Below, in pieces: positions 44,041 to 51,491 of a DNA stretch of 51,491 nucleotides. Numbering within the stretch: the first letter of the stretch is position 1; each line of letters starts with the position of its first letter. The translations under genes were made by a program, and so were the position numbers. The stretch comes from Planctomycetota bacterium (GTDB taxonomy: Bacteria; Planctomycetota; Planctomycetia; Gemmatales; Gemmataceae). The notes beneath the pieces are model-generated. The model saw nothing but the letters and a program-made list of their open reading frames with translations. It was not told where the DNA came from and did no database searches. The DNA is taken from the NCBI GenBank assembly GCA_016195405.1, contig JACPZP010000198.1, forward strand, positions 1 to 51,491, in the 5' to 3' direction.

Positions 44041-44985
44041 TCAATGTGAAAGTTGGCGCAATAAGTCTGGCTCGAGGACAAACGGGCGGCGCGGGATGCT
44101 GTCGAGGGTGAAGCGCGGAATGAGTTCGCGCGCGGAGATCGCGCGCGCCGATTCTTGCCAGCCGCACGACCAGGCGAGCAAGCCAATCACGTCCTCGGCA
44201 CCGACGCCGGCGGCGCGGAACGTAGAAAGACGCGCGTCGCCATGGCGCTTGGCGAGGCGGCGACCGTCAGGGCCGACGACGAGGGGGACATGAACGAAAC
44301 CTGGCGGCGCCAATCCCAGGGATTCGTAAAGCCAAAGTTGGCGCGGGGTCGAGGGAACGAGATCATCACCGCGAACCACCTCGGTGATTCCCTGGTTGGC
44401 ATCATCCACGACCACCGCCAGCTGATAGGCCGGCATTCCGGCCGACTTCCAGACGACAAAATCGCCGCCGATTTCGTCGAATTGCAAGGATGTTTCACCC
44501 AAGAAGCTGTCGTTCCACGTCATGGTCCGCTTTTCGGTGCGCATGCGCCATGCGAAGGGACGATGCATGAATCGGTTGGAATCGGCAGCTTGGCGAGGTG
44601 CGCAGGTTCCGGGATAAACCGGGCCTTCGTGGTCCAAATGAGGCGCACTGGCAGCACGTTCGATATCGCCGCGCGTGCAAGCGCACGGGTAGACAAGTTC
44701 GCCGGCCTTAAGCTTTTCCAGTGCCTGTTCGTAGAGCGCCAGGCGCTGCGTTTGTACCAGGATCGGTCCATCCCAGTCGAGGCCGAGCCAGCGCAAATCG
44801 TCGAATAGTTGCTCGGTCGCCCAAGGCTTGACGCGCGGCGAATCGATGTCCTCGATGCGCAAGACGATTTCGCCGCCGCGGGAGCGAGCGGACAACCAGG
44901 CGATCAGGTAGGTGCGGGCGTTGCCAAGATGCTGCGACCCGGTGGGCGAAGGCGCGAGCCGGCCTCGAAAGGATTTCGACGACAT
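44041..44985 (-). CDS. gluQ: Glutamyl-Q tRNA(Asp) synthetase
   Basis: Truncated glutamyl-tRNA synthetase paralogue that attaches glutamate to the queuosine base at position 34 of tRNA(Asp). 314 residues: APSPTGSQHLGNART (the HIGH-like signature near 12-25), zinc-binding site YPCACTRGDIE...YPGTC, and the KMSKR-equivalent RLAKRHGDARL near 247. No anticodon-binding domain follows, which separates it from GltX. No adjacent partner genes. Confidence 0.9.
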   Translation of the reverse strand: MSSKSFRGRLAPSPTGSQHLGNARTYLIAWLSARSRGGEIVLRIEDIDSPRVKPWATEQLFDDLRWLGLDWDGPILVQTQRLALYEQALEKLKAGELVYPCACTRGDIERAASAPHLDHEGPVYPGTCAPRQAADSNRFMHRPFAWRMRTEKRTMTWNDSFLGETSLQFDEIGGDFVVWKSAGMPAYQLAVVVDDANQGITEVVRGDDLVPSTPRQLWLYESLGLAPPGFVHVPLVVGPDGRRLAKRHGDARLSTFRAAGVGAEDVIGLLAWSCGWQESARAISARELIPRFTLDSIPRRPFVLEPDLLRQLSH

Positions 44986-45015
44986 GAAAACATTCTAAGC
45001 GCGCGGATTGGAAGG

Positions 45016-45630
45016 TTAATTGATTCTTTTCGCCGGCCCGTTCTTGCCGCCGGGCAGGTAAGTCATCCAGTGCCCTAGGCCGCCGATGAATATGCATGCG
45101 GAAAGGGCGATGGCCAGGCCCCACGACGCCATGAGCAGCGGTTCGTAGAGCCTGTTTGCGCGCCTGAGAACCTGGCTCCACAGGTGAAAGGGAACGAACA
45201 TGTCCTTGGTGCTCAGATGCGAGTCCTCCGGCGCCGCGCGCACGAGGCCGATGAATTGGCCCACGAGCAGCAACAGCACGCCGGCGCCAATCTGCACCGT
45301 CGTCCACAAAGCGCGGGGCAGGCCTTCGGGTGCCAGCGTGCGGCTCCTCCATATTGAGAGCCAGGCGATCGCGACCACGCCGGTGACGAGAACATAAAAC
45401 CACCAAGGAATGCGCGACACCGCGTAGCCGGCTTGTTGAACGGCGACCGCCGCCGTCGTCGGTTGTGCGGGCTCTTCGGGCAAAAGATTCAGATTGGCGG
45501 TGTCATCCAACGACCGGCAATATCCGCACGCCTGACACCAGCCCAATTCGGCGGCGTTCATGAGGGGCTGGCCGCAGCGAGGACAGGGAGCTGTCTTTGC
45601 GGCTACGGTTTTGTCGGCAGCGGGCGTCAT
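45016..45630 (-). CDS. Zinc-ribbon membrane protein
   Basis: About 204 residues. An N-terminal zinc ribbon (CPRCGQPLMNAAELGWCQACGYC near 15-37) is followed by a linker and three hydrophobic helices (FYVLVTGVVAIAWLSIW, VQIGAGVLLLLVGQFIGLV, LMASWGLAIALSACIFIGG). Role unknown; the ribbon probably faces the cytoplasm. Start at 45630 (MTPAADKTVA) is preferred over a longer frame overlapping the PilZ gene. Confidence 0.75.
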   Translation of the reverse strand: MTPAADKTVAAKTAPCPRCGQPLMNAAELGWCQACGYCRSLDDTANLNLLPEEPAQPTTAAVAVQQAGYAVSRIPWWFYVLVTGVVAIAWLSIWRSRTLAPEGLPRALWTTVQIGAGVLLLLVGQFIGLVRAAPEDSHLSTKDMFVPFHLWSQVLRRANRLYEPLLMASWGLAIALSACIFIGGLGHWMTYLPGGKNGPAKRIN

Positions 45631-45644
45631 AGCGTATTTCCGCG

Positions 45645-46127
45645 TTACCCAAACATCAGCAAGATGGAAAAAGGCGGCGTCTTCACGAATTGACAGCCGA
45701 TTTCCCAACCTTCGCTCGTGGGCCGGCACGACTTCACTTCGATGTCCACCCAGTGCGTCATTTCAGGCGCCTTCACCGGCAAGATCGAAAGTACGGTCCC
45801 GATCTTGACTTCGTCGTTGACCATCAGACCGATTCCGCCCAGCGAGCGGTCCACGATCCAGCCGCGCGACGGCCGGTCCTTGTAGCCCGGCGGCGCGAGA
45901 TACACTTCGGTCGGGTTGCCGTCGCGGCGCAGGGTCTGCCGTTGCTCCGGGGGCCGGCATTGCACCAGGTCATTCACGCTTGATAGATCGGCTGGCGTTC
46001 GGGCCGACGCGCGTCGCGTTGACATAAGCCGGCCCAGCATGATCGCCCCCGCCCCAACAACCATGCCGATGAACAAGGGCGCCCAATACTCCAGGTAGGG
46101 AAGCTCTGGTCGCGCCAACAATTGCAT
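45645..46127 (-). CDS. PilZ domain protein with N-terminal membrane anchor
   Basis: About 160 residues. One membrane helix near 14-34 (WAPLFIGMVVGAGAIMLG), then a PilZ domain with the c-di-GMP motifs RQTLRR (about 75) and DRSLGGIG (about 105). It probably senses c-di-GMP at the membrane. AAGG lies 7 nt before the ATG at 46127. The zinc-ribbon membrane protein follows 14 bp downstream, suggesting co-transcription. Confidence 0.8.
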   Translation of the reverse strand: MQLLARPELPYLEYWAPLFIGMVVGAGAIMLGRLMSTRRASARTPADLSSVNDLVQCRPPEQRQTLRRDGNPTEVYLAPPGYKDRPSRGWIVDRSLGGIGLMVNDEVKIGTVLSILPVKAPEMTHWVDIEVKSCRPTSEGWEIGCQFVKTPPFSILLMFG

Positions 46128-46221
46128 TAGCATGCCTTTTGGATTGGTAGAGGCGAATTCCAACGCAAGCCTAGCACGCGCTTGGGTAAGGGGCAAATGC
46201 GACGGGTGGCGGCCCCTTCGT

Positions 46222-47739
46222 TCATTCAGGCAACGGCTTGCCTTTCGTCTCGGGCGCGAACCAAATAAGCGCCAATCCGACAAGGTAGACGGCGCTTAAG
46301 CTGGCACAGACTTGAGCCAGGCCCCAATCGTAAGGCTGCATCAACTTCTGGATGTTACCGAGTTGCAGCACGCCCATGGCGGCTAAAATCCGGCCGAAGT
46401 TGAAGCCAAATCCCTGTCCCGTGGCGCGGACCGTCGTTGGGAACAGTTCCGGCAAGTAAAGCGGCAGCCAACCATAAAACGACGCGGTGATGGCGCCCAT
46501 GAGGAAGCCGAGGAACAGCAGTCGATCGTCATACACATCACAAGTTAGAAAGAACACGGGGATGATGATCAGCGATCCCAAGCACAAGAGGCTATACGCG
46601 AATCGCCGGCCGATGCCGTGGGCCAAAAAGGCTGCGAGAGGCGTGCCGATGACGGCGCCGAAAGCCGTCCAGATTTGCGTGTACTTGTTGGCTTGCCCAG
46701 TCTTGCCGGCGAGGTTCCAGGCGAACGTCGGCGCTTGCTGGGTGGAGCCCCATGTCCCCAAGAGGGCCACGCCGCTCAGACACGCCGCTAGAAGCATGAT
46801 GCGGAGGGTCGGCCGCCAACTAACGGCGGAAGGTCCGTCCCCACCGGCGCGTTGAAGATAGCGCACCACCGGGTAGACGTAACCGACGAGTGCGAGCCCA
46901 AGGCCAATCAAGGTCCCGATCAGGCGCACGGCAAGCGGAAGCTCCACGGTCCAGATGGCGATGATGCCGCATGCCCCAATTGATCCAAGAAGGACACCGA
47001 ACAGATCGCGCGTCAGCCAAAACGACGTGGCGCCGCGCTGGCGTTCGCGCAACCATCGCTGCGATTCCGGGACGAACAGGCGAATGAAGAGAGTGAGCAG
47101 CGCGGGGACGGCACCGAACATCATAAGGAGCCGCCAGCTATCGTGGCCCATCAGCGAGAGGACCCAACGATCCGGCAAGCCAAGGGCAAGCAAGCCGTCG
47201 TTCAAATTTGCGCGTACCGCGTCGAGATGCAGTCCCACCGCTCCGATAAGCAGGTAGCCGACGTTTGCCGCCGCCCCGATCAATCCTGCCAGAAAAACTC
47301 GTGAGCGATCGGGCCAGATTTCATTGATCAGCGCGACACCGAGCGACCACTCGCCTCCCATTCCCATTGCCGCGACAAAGCGAAGGGCGCCGACGTGCCA
47401 CGTCTCGGTGGCGAACGCGCATAGCCCGCTGACGAGCGCGTAGGTCAGCACGCTCAACATCATCGAGCGCACCCGGCCGATACGATCACCCAGCCAACCG
47501 AAAAGCACGCCGCCGGTCGCCGCTCCGACAAGGAACAGCGCGGTGATGACGCCGAGCCATTTGTCGATTTCGAGCTGCCTGATGATCGGATCGGATGCCG
47601 GGACCAATTCTCCCAGCGCCGGCCCGGCCACAAGTGGGAACAGGCCCATTTCCAGGCCGTCGAACATCCAACCCAATAAGGCAGCCGTCAAAGCCATCCA
47701 TTTGCCGAACGAGGAGGTTGCCGAAGTGGAAGAAGACAT
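46222..47739 (-). CDS. MFS transporter
   Basis: About 505 residues with twelve predicted membrane helices. The N-terminal GWMFDGLEMGLFPLVAGPA and the loop motif LFGWLGDRIGRVRSM are those of sugar- or aromatic-acid-type H+ symporters of the major facilitator superfamily; YFLPELFPTTVRATGQGFGF-like sequence is present in the second half as PELFPTTVRATGQGFGFN. Substrate not inferable. AAAGG lies 6 nt before the ATG at 47739. Confidence 0.88.
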   Translation of the reverse strand: MSSSTSATSSFGKWMALTAALLGWMFDGLEMGLFPLVAGPALGELVPASDPIIRQLEIDKWLGVITALFLVGAATGGVLFGWLGDRIGRVRSMMLSVLTYALVSGLCAFATETWHVGALRFVAAMGMGGEWSLGVALINEIWPDRSRVFLAGLIGAAANVGYLLIGAVGLHLDAVRANLNDGLLALGLPDRWVLSLMGHDSWRLLMMFGAVPALLTLFIRLFVPESQRWLRERQRGATSFWLTRDLFGVLLGSIGACGIIAIWTVELPLAVRLIGTLIGLGLALVGYVYPVVRYLQRAGGDGPSAVSWRPTLRIMLLAACLSGVALLGTWGSTQQAPTFAWNLAGKTGQANKYTQIWTAFGAVIGTPLAAFLAHGIGRRFAYSLLCLGSLIIIPVFFLTCDVYDDRLLFLGFLMGAITASFYGWLPLYLPELFPTTVRATGQGFGFNFGRILAAMGVLQLGNIQKLMQPYDWGLAQVCASLSAVYLVGLALIWFAPETKGKPLPE

Positions 47740-47845
47740 GCGTGGCCTTTGGGACCTCACGGAGAGTATTTTTCGACGTTAGCGAGGAGGCGCTGGAATT
47801 GCAAACAAATCTCAGCGCCGTTTCGAGAAATGGGTAAAATGATTG

Positions 47846-47924
47846 GCTGCGTCGTCGAAGCTCGCTCGGCGGTTTCGCGCAAATCGGCGCGCGCGAAACT
47901 GCCGAGCGAGCTTGAAGACGCAGC
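47846..47924. repeat. Palindromic repeat directly before a ribosome binding site
   Basis: Arms 47846-47880 and 47891-47924 match with one indel and two mismatches (GCTGCGTC...GCTCGCTCGGC...TTTCGCGC). The right arm ends 16 bp before the ATG of the 1003-residue gene and 2 bp before its GGAGGG. Confidence 0.85.
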
Positions 47925-47940
47925 TAGGAGGGATGGTTGA

Positions 47941-50900
47941 ATGCGCGTGGCGGTGCAGCTTGTGGTAGGAGTCGGCTTATCGTTACTAGCGCTCGCTTCC
48001 TTTGGTGCTTCTCAAGAAAGAACGGTTGCCGAGCGATCCGAATTCTTCACCAAAAAGATCGCGCCCATCCTCAAGAAGCATTGCCTGGAATGCCATAATC
48101 CACGCACGGCCCGCAGCGGGCTCAATCTCAGCACGCGTGCTGGCCTTCTTGAAGGCGGCGGAAAGGGGCCGGCCATCGTCCCCGGCGACGCCAAGAAAAG
48201 CCTACTCGCTCATATGATCCAAGGCCCCGATGCCAAGATGCCTCGCAAACGCCCGCCGCTCGCCGATGCCCAAATCGCCGACATACTGCTGTGGATCACC
48301 GATGGCTCTTATTGGCCGGAAAAACTCCCTTTGGCAGACAAGGATGACGCCGGAAACGATGCGACGTGGTGGTCGCTTGCCGCGCTGAAACGGCCTTCGC
48401 TTCCCGACGTCAACGATAAGACCTGGAGCGATAACCCGATCGACTTGTTCGTTCTCTCGATGCTTGAATCGAAAGGGATGAAGCCCAGTCCTCTGGCCGA
48501 TCGCCGCACGTTCATTCGCCGTGTGACTTACGATCTGCACGGCCTGCCTCCGACGCCCGAAGAGATCGAAGCCTTCGTCAATGACGAGTCGTCCGACGCT
48601 TTCGAACGGCTTGTCGATCGCCTGCTCGCCTCGCCACGCTATGGCGAGCGTTGGGGCCGGCATTGGCTCGACATCATCCATTACGCCGACACCCACGGCT
48701 ACGACAAAGACAAACGCCGACTCTGGGCTTGGCTTTTCCGCGACTGGATCATCCGCGCTCTGAACAACGACATGCCTTATCGCCGTTTCGTTCGCTACCA
48801 GGTGGCCGGCGACGTCCTTTTCCCCGACGACACCGACGGCATTCTCGCCACCGGCTTCGTCGCCGCCGGGCCTTGGGACTTCGTGGGCCACGTCGAGTTG
48901 CGTGAGGGCACCGTCGAGAAGGAAAAGACGCGGCTGCTCGACCGCGACGACATGGTCGCCAACACGATGTCCACCTTCAACAGTCTGACCGTCCACTGCG
49001 CCCGCTGCCACGACCACAAATTCGATCCCATCCCGCAGAAGGACTACTACCAACTTCAAGCGGTGTTCGCAGGCGTCGAACGTGGCGATCGGCCCGTGAT
49101 GCTCAAGGATCTCGCGGACCAGAAAAAACGGTTGGAGGAAAGGCACAAAACTCTGGCCGCGCATCGAAGCGAAATCCGGCAGGCCATCGAGAAGCGCGTC
49201 GCCCCGAAGACGGTGAAACTTGATGAAGGACTCAAGGAATGGCGGCAACTGATGTCCGCACTTCCCAAGCCGATGAAGCCGGCGCCCAGCCGAACCAACG
49301 GCTACCACAGCCTGATCGAACAGAAACCGGAAGTAACCAAATGGGTGCAGGTCGACTTGGGCGATGCAGTGCCGCTTGAGTTGGTGCGCCTCTTCCCGGC
49401 CCGGCCCACCGACTTCCCCGACACGCCGGGTTTCGGATTCCCCGCGCGCTTCCAGGTCGCCGTCAGCGACGAGCCAAGCTTTGCGAAATCGCATATCCTT
49501 CTGGACCAGAGCCGAGCGGACTTCGCCAATCCCGGCGACATTCCACTCACAATCCCGGTGAAAGAAATCAAAGCCCGATTTGTGCGTGTAACGGCGACGA
49601 AGCTTTGGAAGCGGACCGGCGATTACGTGTTCGCCCTTGGAGAGCTGCAAGCCATCTCCGGCGGCAAAAACGTGGCGCTTGCCAAGGGCGTAACGGCGCT
49701 CGACTCCATCGAGTTCGGCCTGTGGAGCAAACGCTACCTGGTCGACAACTTCGACAGTCGAAAAAAACTCGCTGACCTCGACGATCCCGCCGAGCAAAAA
49801 CGGCTCATGCTTGAGATGCGAATTCAGGAGGCGGACGAAGCCCGAGCCATGATCGTCGAGAGCGTGATCGGCGACGAGGTGCGCGAGCAAATGAAGGGCA
49901 TCGACGCGGAGCTAGCCAGCCTCGCGCAGCAGATCGACAAACTAAAATCGTCCGCCCAAGTGTATTCCGTGCTGCCGATTCCGCCGCGGCCGATCCACGT
50001 GCTGACGCGCGGCGACGTGGAGCGCAAAGGGCCGGTGGCAAATCCGGGTTCGCTGTCGCTTTTGCCCGGGCTTGAACATCACTTCAAAGCCCCCGGCTCG
50101 CCGGTTGCAAGCTCGCCGCGCGCCGCTCTGGCCGACTGGCTGACCGATGACGCCAATGTGTTGACGTGGCGCTCGATCGTCAATCGCGTTTGGCAGTATC
50201 ATTTCGGCAAGGGCTTGGTCGACACTCCCAACGACTTCGGCAAGAACGGCAGCCGGCCCACGCATCCTGAGTTGCTGGATTGGCTCGCTGCCGAGTTCCG
50301 CGAAAGTGATTCCCTCAAGAAACTTCATCGCCGCATCGTGCTCAGCAAGACCTACAGGCAGGAATCGACCCACCATGCCGCTTTCGCCAAACTCGACGCC
50401 GATAACCGCTATCTGTGGCGCATGCATCGGCAGCGTCTCGATGCCGAGTCGATCCGCGACAGCGTACTCGCGGTCAGCGGCAAGCTCGACCGCAAGATGT
50501 ATGGCCCGGGCTTTGAGCTGTTTCGCTTCAAGGACGATCATTCGCCGGTTTACGATCACCTCGATGCCGCGCGCATCAGTGATCCGGAGACCTGGCGGCG
50601 AACCGTTTATCGGTTCGTGGTGCGCAGCGTGCCCAACCCGTTCCTGGAAAGCCTCGACTGCGCCGATCCCAACATCAACGTGCCGGTTCGCAACACGACG
50701 CTCACTGCTTTGCAAGCGCTGGCGCTGCTGAACAACCCCTTCATGGTGCAGCAAGCGGATTTCTTCGCGCAGCGATTGAAGAAGGCGTCCGACGATCCCG
50801 CCCTCCAAGTCGAATTGGCCTATCGCCTCGCGTTTGGCCGGACGCCTACCCAAGACGAGCGTGACGCCCAAGTCGCCTACGTGCGCCGTCACGGCCTCGC

Positions 50901-50952
50901 CAACGCCTGCCGGCTGCTCTTGAACGCCAACGAATTTGTATTTGTGGATTAG
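47941..50952 (+). CDS. Planctomycete cytochrome protein (PSCyt1-DUF1549-DUF1553) with embedded F5/8C-like domain
   Basis: 1003 residues, exported (signal peptide VVGVGLSLLALASFGAS). Order: PSCyt1 c-type heme domain with CLECH near 50 and MPRKRPPL; DUF1549/PSCyt2 (ERWGRHWLDIIHYADTHGYDKD near 235, HCARCHDHKFDPIPQKDYYQL near 350); an inserted discoidin-like module (KWVQVDLGDAVPLELVRLF near 460); DUF1553/PSD1 (WRSIVNRVWQYHFGKGLVDT, RRIVLSKTYRQ, NTTLTALQALALLNNPF). Found in large families in planctomycetes, thought to act on polysaccharides or in redox chemistry at the cell surface. Usually paired with a DUF1501 gene, absent here. Confidence 0.92.
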   Translation: MRVAVQLVVGVGLSLLALASFGASQERTVAERSEFFTKKIAPILKKHCLECHNPRTARSGLNLSTRAGLLEGGGKGPAIVPGDAKKSLLAHMIQGPDAKMPRKRPPLADAQIADILLWITDGSYWPEKLPLADKDDAGNDATWWSLAALKRPSLPDVNDKTWSDNPIDLFVLSMLESKGMKPSPLADRRTFIRRVTYDLHGLPPTPEEIEAFVNDESSDAFERLVDRLLASPRYGERWGRHWLDIIHYADTHGYDKDKRRLWAWLFRDWIIRALNNDMPYRRFVRYQVAGDVLFPDDTDGILATGFVAAGPWDFVGHVELREGTVEKEKTRLLDRDDMVANTMSTFNSLTVHCARCHDHKFDPIPQKDYYQLQAVFAGVERGDRPVMLKDLADQKKRLEERHKTLAAHRSEIRQAIEKRVAPKTVKLDEGLKEWRQLMSALPKPMKPAPSRTNGYHSLIEQKPEVTKWVQVDLGDAVPLELVRLFPARPTDFPDTPGFGFPARFQVAVSDEPSFAKSHILLDQSRADFANPGDIPLTIPVKEIKARFVRVTATKLWKRTGDYVFALGELQAISGGKNVALAKGVTALDSIEFGLWSKRYLVDNFDSRKKLADLDDPAEQKRLMLEMRIQEADEARAMIVESVIGDEVREQMKGIDAELASLAQQIDKLKSSAQVYSVLPIPPRPIHVLTRGDVERKGPVANPGSLSLLPGLEHHFKAPGSPVASSPRAALADWLTDDANVLTWRSIVNRVWQYHFGKGLVDTPNDFGKNGSRPTHPELLDWLAAEFRESDSLKKLHRRIVLSKTYRQESTHHAAFAKLDADNRYLWRMHRQRLDAESIRDSVLAVSGKLDRKMYGPGFELFRFKDDHSPVYDHLDAARISDPETWRRTVYRFVVRSVPNPFLESLDCADPNINVPVRNTTLTALQALALLNNPFMVQQADFFAQRLKKASDDPALQVELAYRLAFGRTPTQDERDAQVAYVRRHGLANACRLLLNANEFVFVD

Positions 50953-50964
50953 CCGCGTTCGAGA

Positions 50965-51066
50965 GTTTAGCCGCGAGCCAGCGGCGAGCGCGAACGTGGT
51001 CCCTCGCGGACATTGAAGTTATCGCGAGGGGCTCTGCCCGCGCTCGCCGCTGGCTCGCGGCTAAAC
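50965..51066. repeat. 102-bp nested palindrome, GTTTAGCCGCGAGCC family
   Basis: Outer arms match the element at 42738-42798; a second inverted pair CCCTCGCG...CGCGAGGG is nested inside. It lies between convergent genes 13 bp after the stop of the 1003-residue gene. Confidence 0.85.
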
Positions 51067-51085
51067 GGCTATGTAAACCGAGCGG

Positions 51086-51491
51086 CTAGCGCCGTGGCGG
51101 GACGATGATGCCGGGGAGAGGGCCGCTCGGCGGCGTGGCAACCGGCCGTGCGCGACTTGAACGGCGGCGTTCGTTGGCCGCCCGCAGCTGGAACCGCAGC
51201 AGCACGTTGCCGAGTTGAATGCGGTCGCCGTCCTTGAGGTCGATCGGCTGGGTCACCGCGGCTTCATTGACCAGCGTTAGATCCGGCGGAGAACTATTGT
51301 TGACAAAGACGTAGCGCTCGCCGACGCGCTTGATGTAGGCATGCTTCTTCTCGATCTTCATGTCGCGGAATAGGGCGATGTCGGCATGCTCCGCTCGGCC
51401 CAAGAGGCTGGCGGGCTTTTCGAGCGGATATTCGCGCCCTTCTTGCCAGCCGCGCAGAATGCGGACGCTTGCCGGCTGGAACACGGCTTGC
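51086..51491 (-). CDS. FHA domain protein, partial at window edge
   Basis: At least 132 residues from a GTG at 51484; the frame stays open to the window end, so the true N-terminus may lie outside. It has FHA-domain features LLGRAEHADIALFRDMKIEK and HAYIKRVGERYVFVNNSSPP followed by DLKDGDRIQLGNVLLRF. A basic tail (NERRRSSRAR) follows. Likely a phosphothreonine-binding module of Ser/Thr-kinase signalling. Convergent with the 1003-residue gene, a palindromic repeat between them. Confidence 0.8.
   Translation of the reverse strand, partial: QAVFQPASVRILRGWQEGREYPLEKPASLLGRAEHADIALFRDMKIEKKHAYIKRVGERYVFVNNSSPPDLTLVNEAAVTQPIDLKDGDRIQLGNVLLRFQLRAANERRRSSRARPVATPPSGPLPGIIVPPRR

Noticed and set aside
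48202..49890. 562-codon minus-strand open frame
   Set aside because: Antisense to the 1003-residue cytochrome/DUF1549/DUF1553 gene, whose domains are unmistakable; a long shadow frame caused by high GC and codon bias.
42738..51066. Possible CRISPR repeats, because GTTTAGCCGCGAGCC occurs several times
   Set aside because: The copies are inverted pairs at two distant intergenic sites, not regularly spaced direct repeats with unique spacers, and no cas gene is present.

Overview
The window is a ~51.5 kb chromosomal segment of a GC-rich planctomycete, most likely of the Gemmataceae/Gemmatales group. The evidence is a Gly/Cys/His-rich TIGR03000 protein, a DUF1559 prepilin-like protein, a PSCyt1-PSCyt2(DUF1549)-PSD1(DUF1553) cytochrome protein, two DUF4058-type proteins, a DUF2617 protein, hopanoid genes, FHA and Ser/Thr-kinase/WD40 remnants, and a dense population of palindromic repeats. 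I see no rRNA, tRNA, CRISPR array, phage gene or intact transposase.

Layout. 1-4.3 kb: exported HEAT protein, truB, an exported hypothetical protein and a two-gene module of unknown function. 4.4-6.0 kb: a frameshifted, 5'-truncated beta-propeller gene and decayed sequence. 6.2-14.2 kb: M24 peptidase, divergent recB-recD (overlapping by 8 bp, no recC beside them), alpha/beta hydrolase. 14.2-17.3 kb: DUF4058, a broken kinase-WD40 gene, the TIGR03000 protein with promoter and terminator, DUF2617. 17.3-22.9 kb: ftsH, Rieske protein, FHA protein, tdh, ABC ATPase. 22.9-28.1 kb: GH38-like protein, orphan histidine kinase, hemL. 28.5-33.8 kb: hopanoid block shc-hpnH-hpnG, then a PQQ-type propeller protein. 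34-38 kb: two paralogous membrane-anchored propeller proteins flanking a second DUF4058-type gene. 38.1-42.7 kb (minus strand): rlmN, ECF sigma factor, anti-sigma factor, exported protein, 2-hydroxyacid dehydrogenase. 42.8-45 kb: DUF1559 gene preceded by a cobalamin riboswitch, then gluQ. 45-51.5 kb: zinc-ribbon membrane protein, PilZ protein, MFS transporter, the 1003-residue cytochrome/DUF1549/DUF1553 protein and a partial FHA protein.

The most unusual signal is a set of about 15 palindromic elements spread through the window. Most begin and end with GTAG...CTAC (one with GGAG...CTCC) and consist of two hairpins in inverted orientation. The stem sequences differ completely from site to site. 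In four elements the two hairpins differ by base-pair-preserving (compensatory) changes, so the single hairpin appears to be the maintained unit. This matches REP/BIME elements mobilised by REP-associated tyrosine transposases, but with many unrelated families side by side. One sits in frame inside recB between helicase motifs II and III, one inside a peripheral stem of the cobalamin riboswitch, and others supply stop codons or sit directly before a ribosome binding site.
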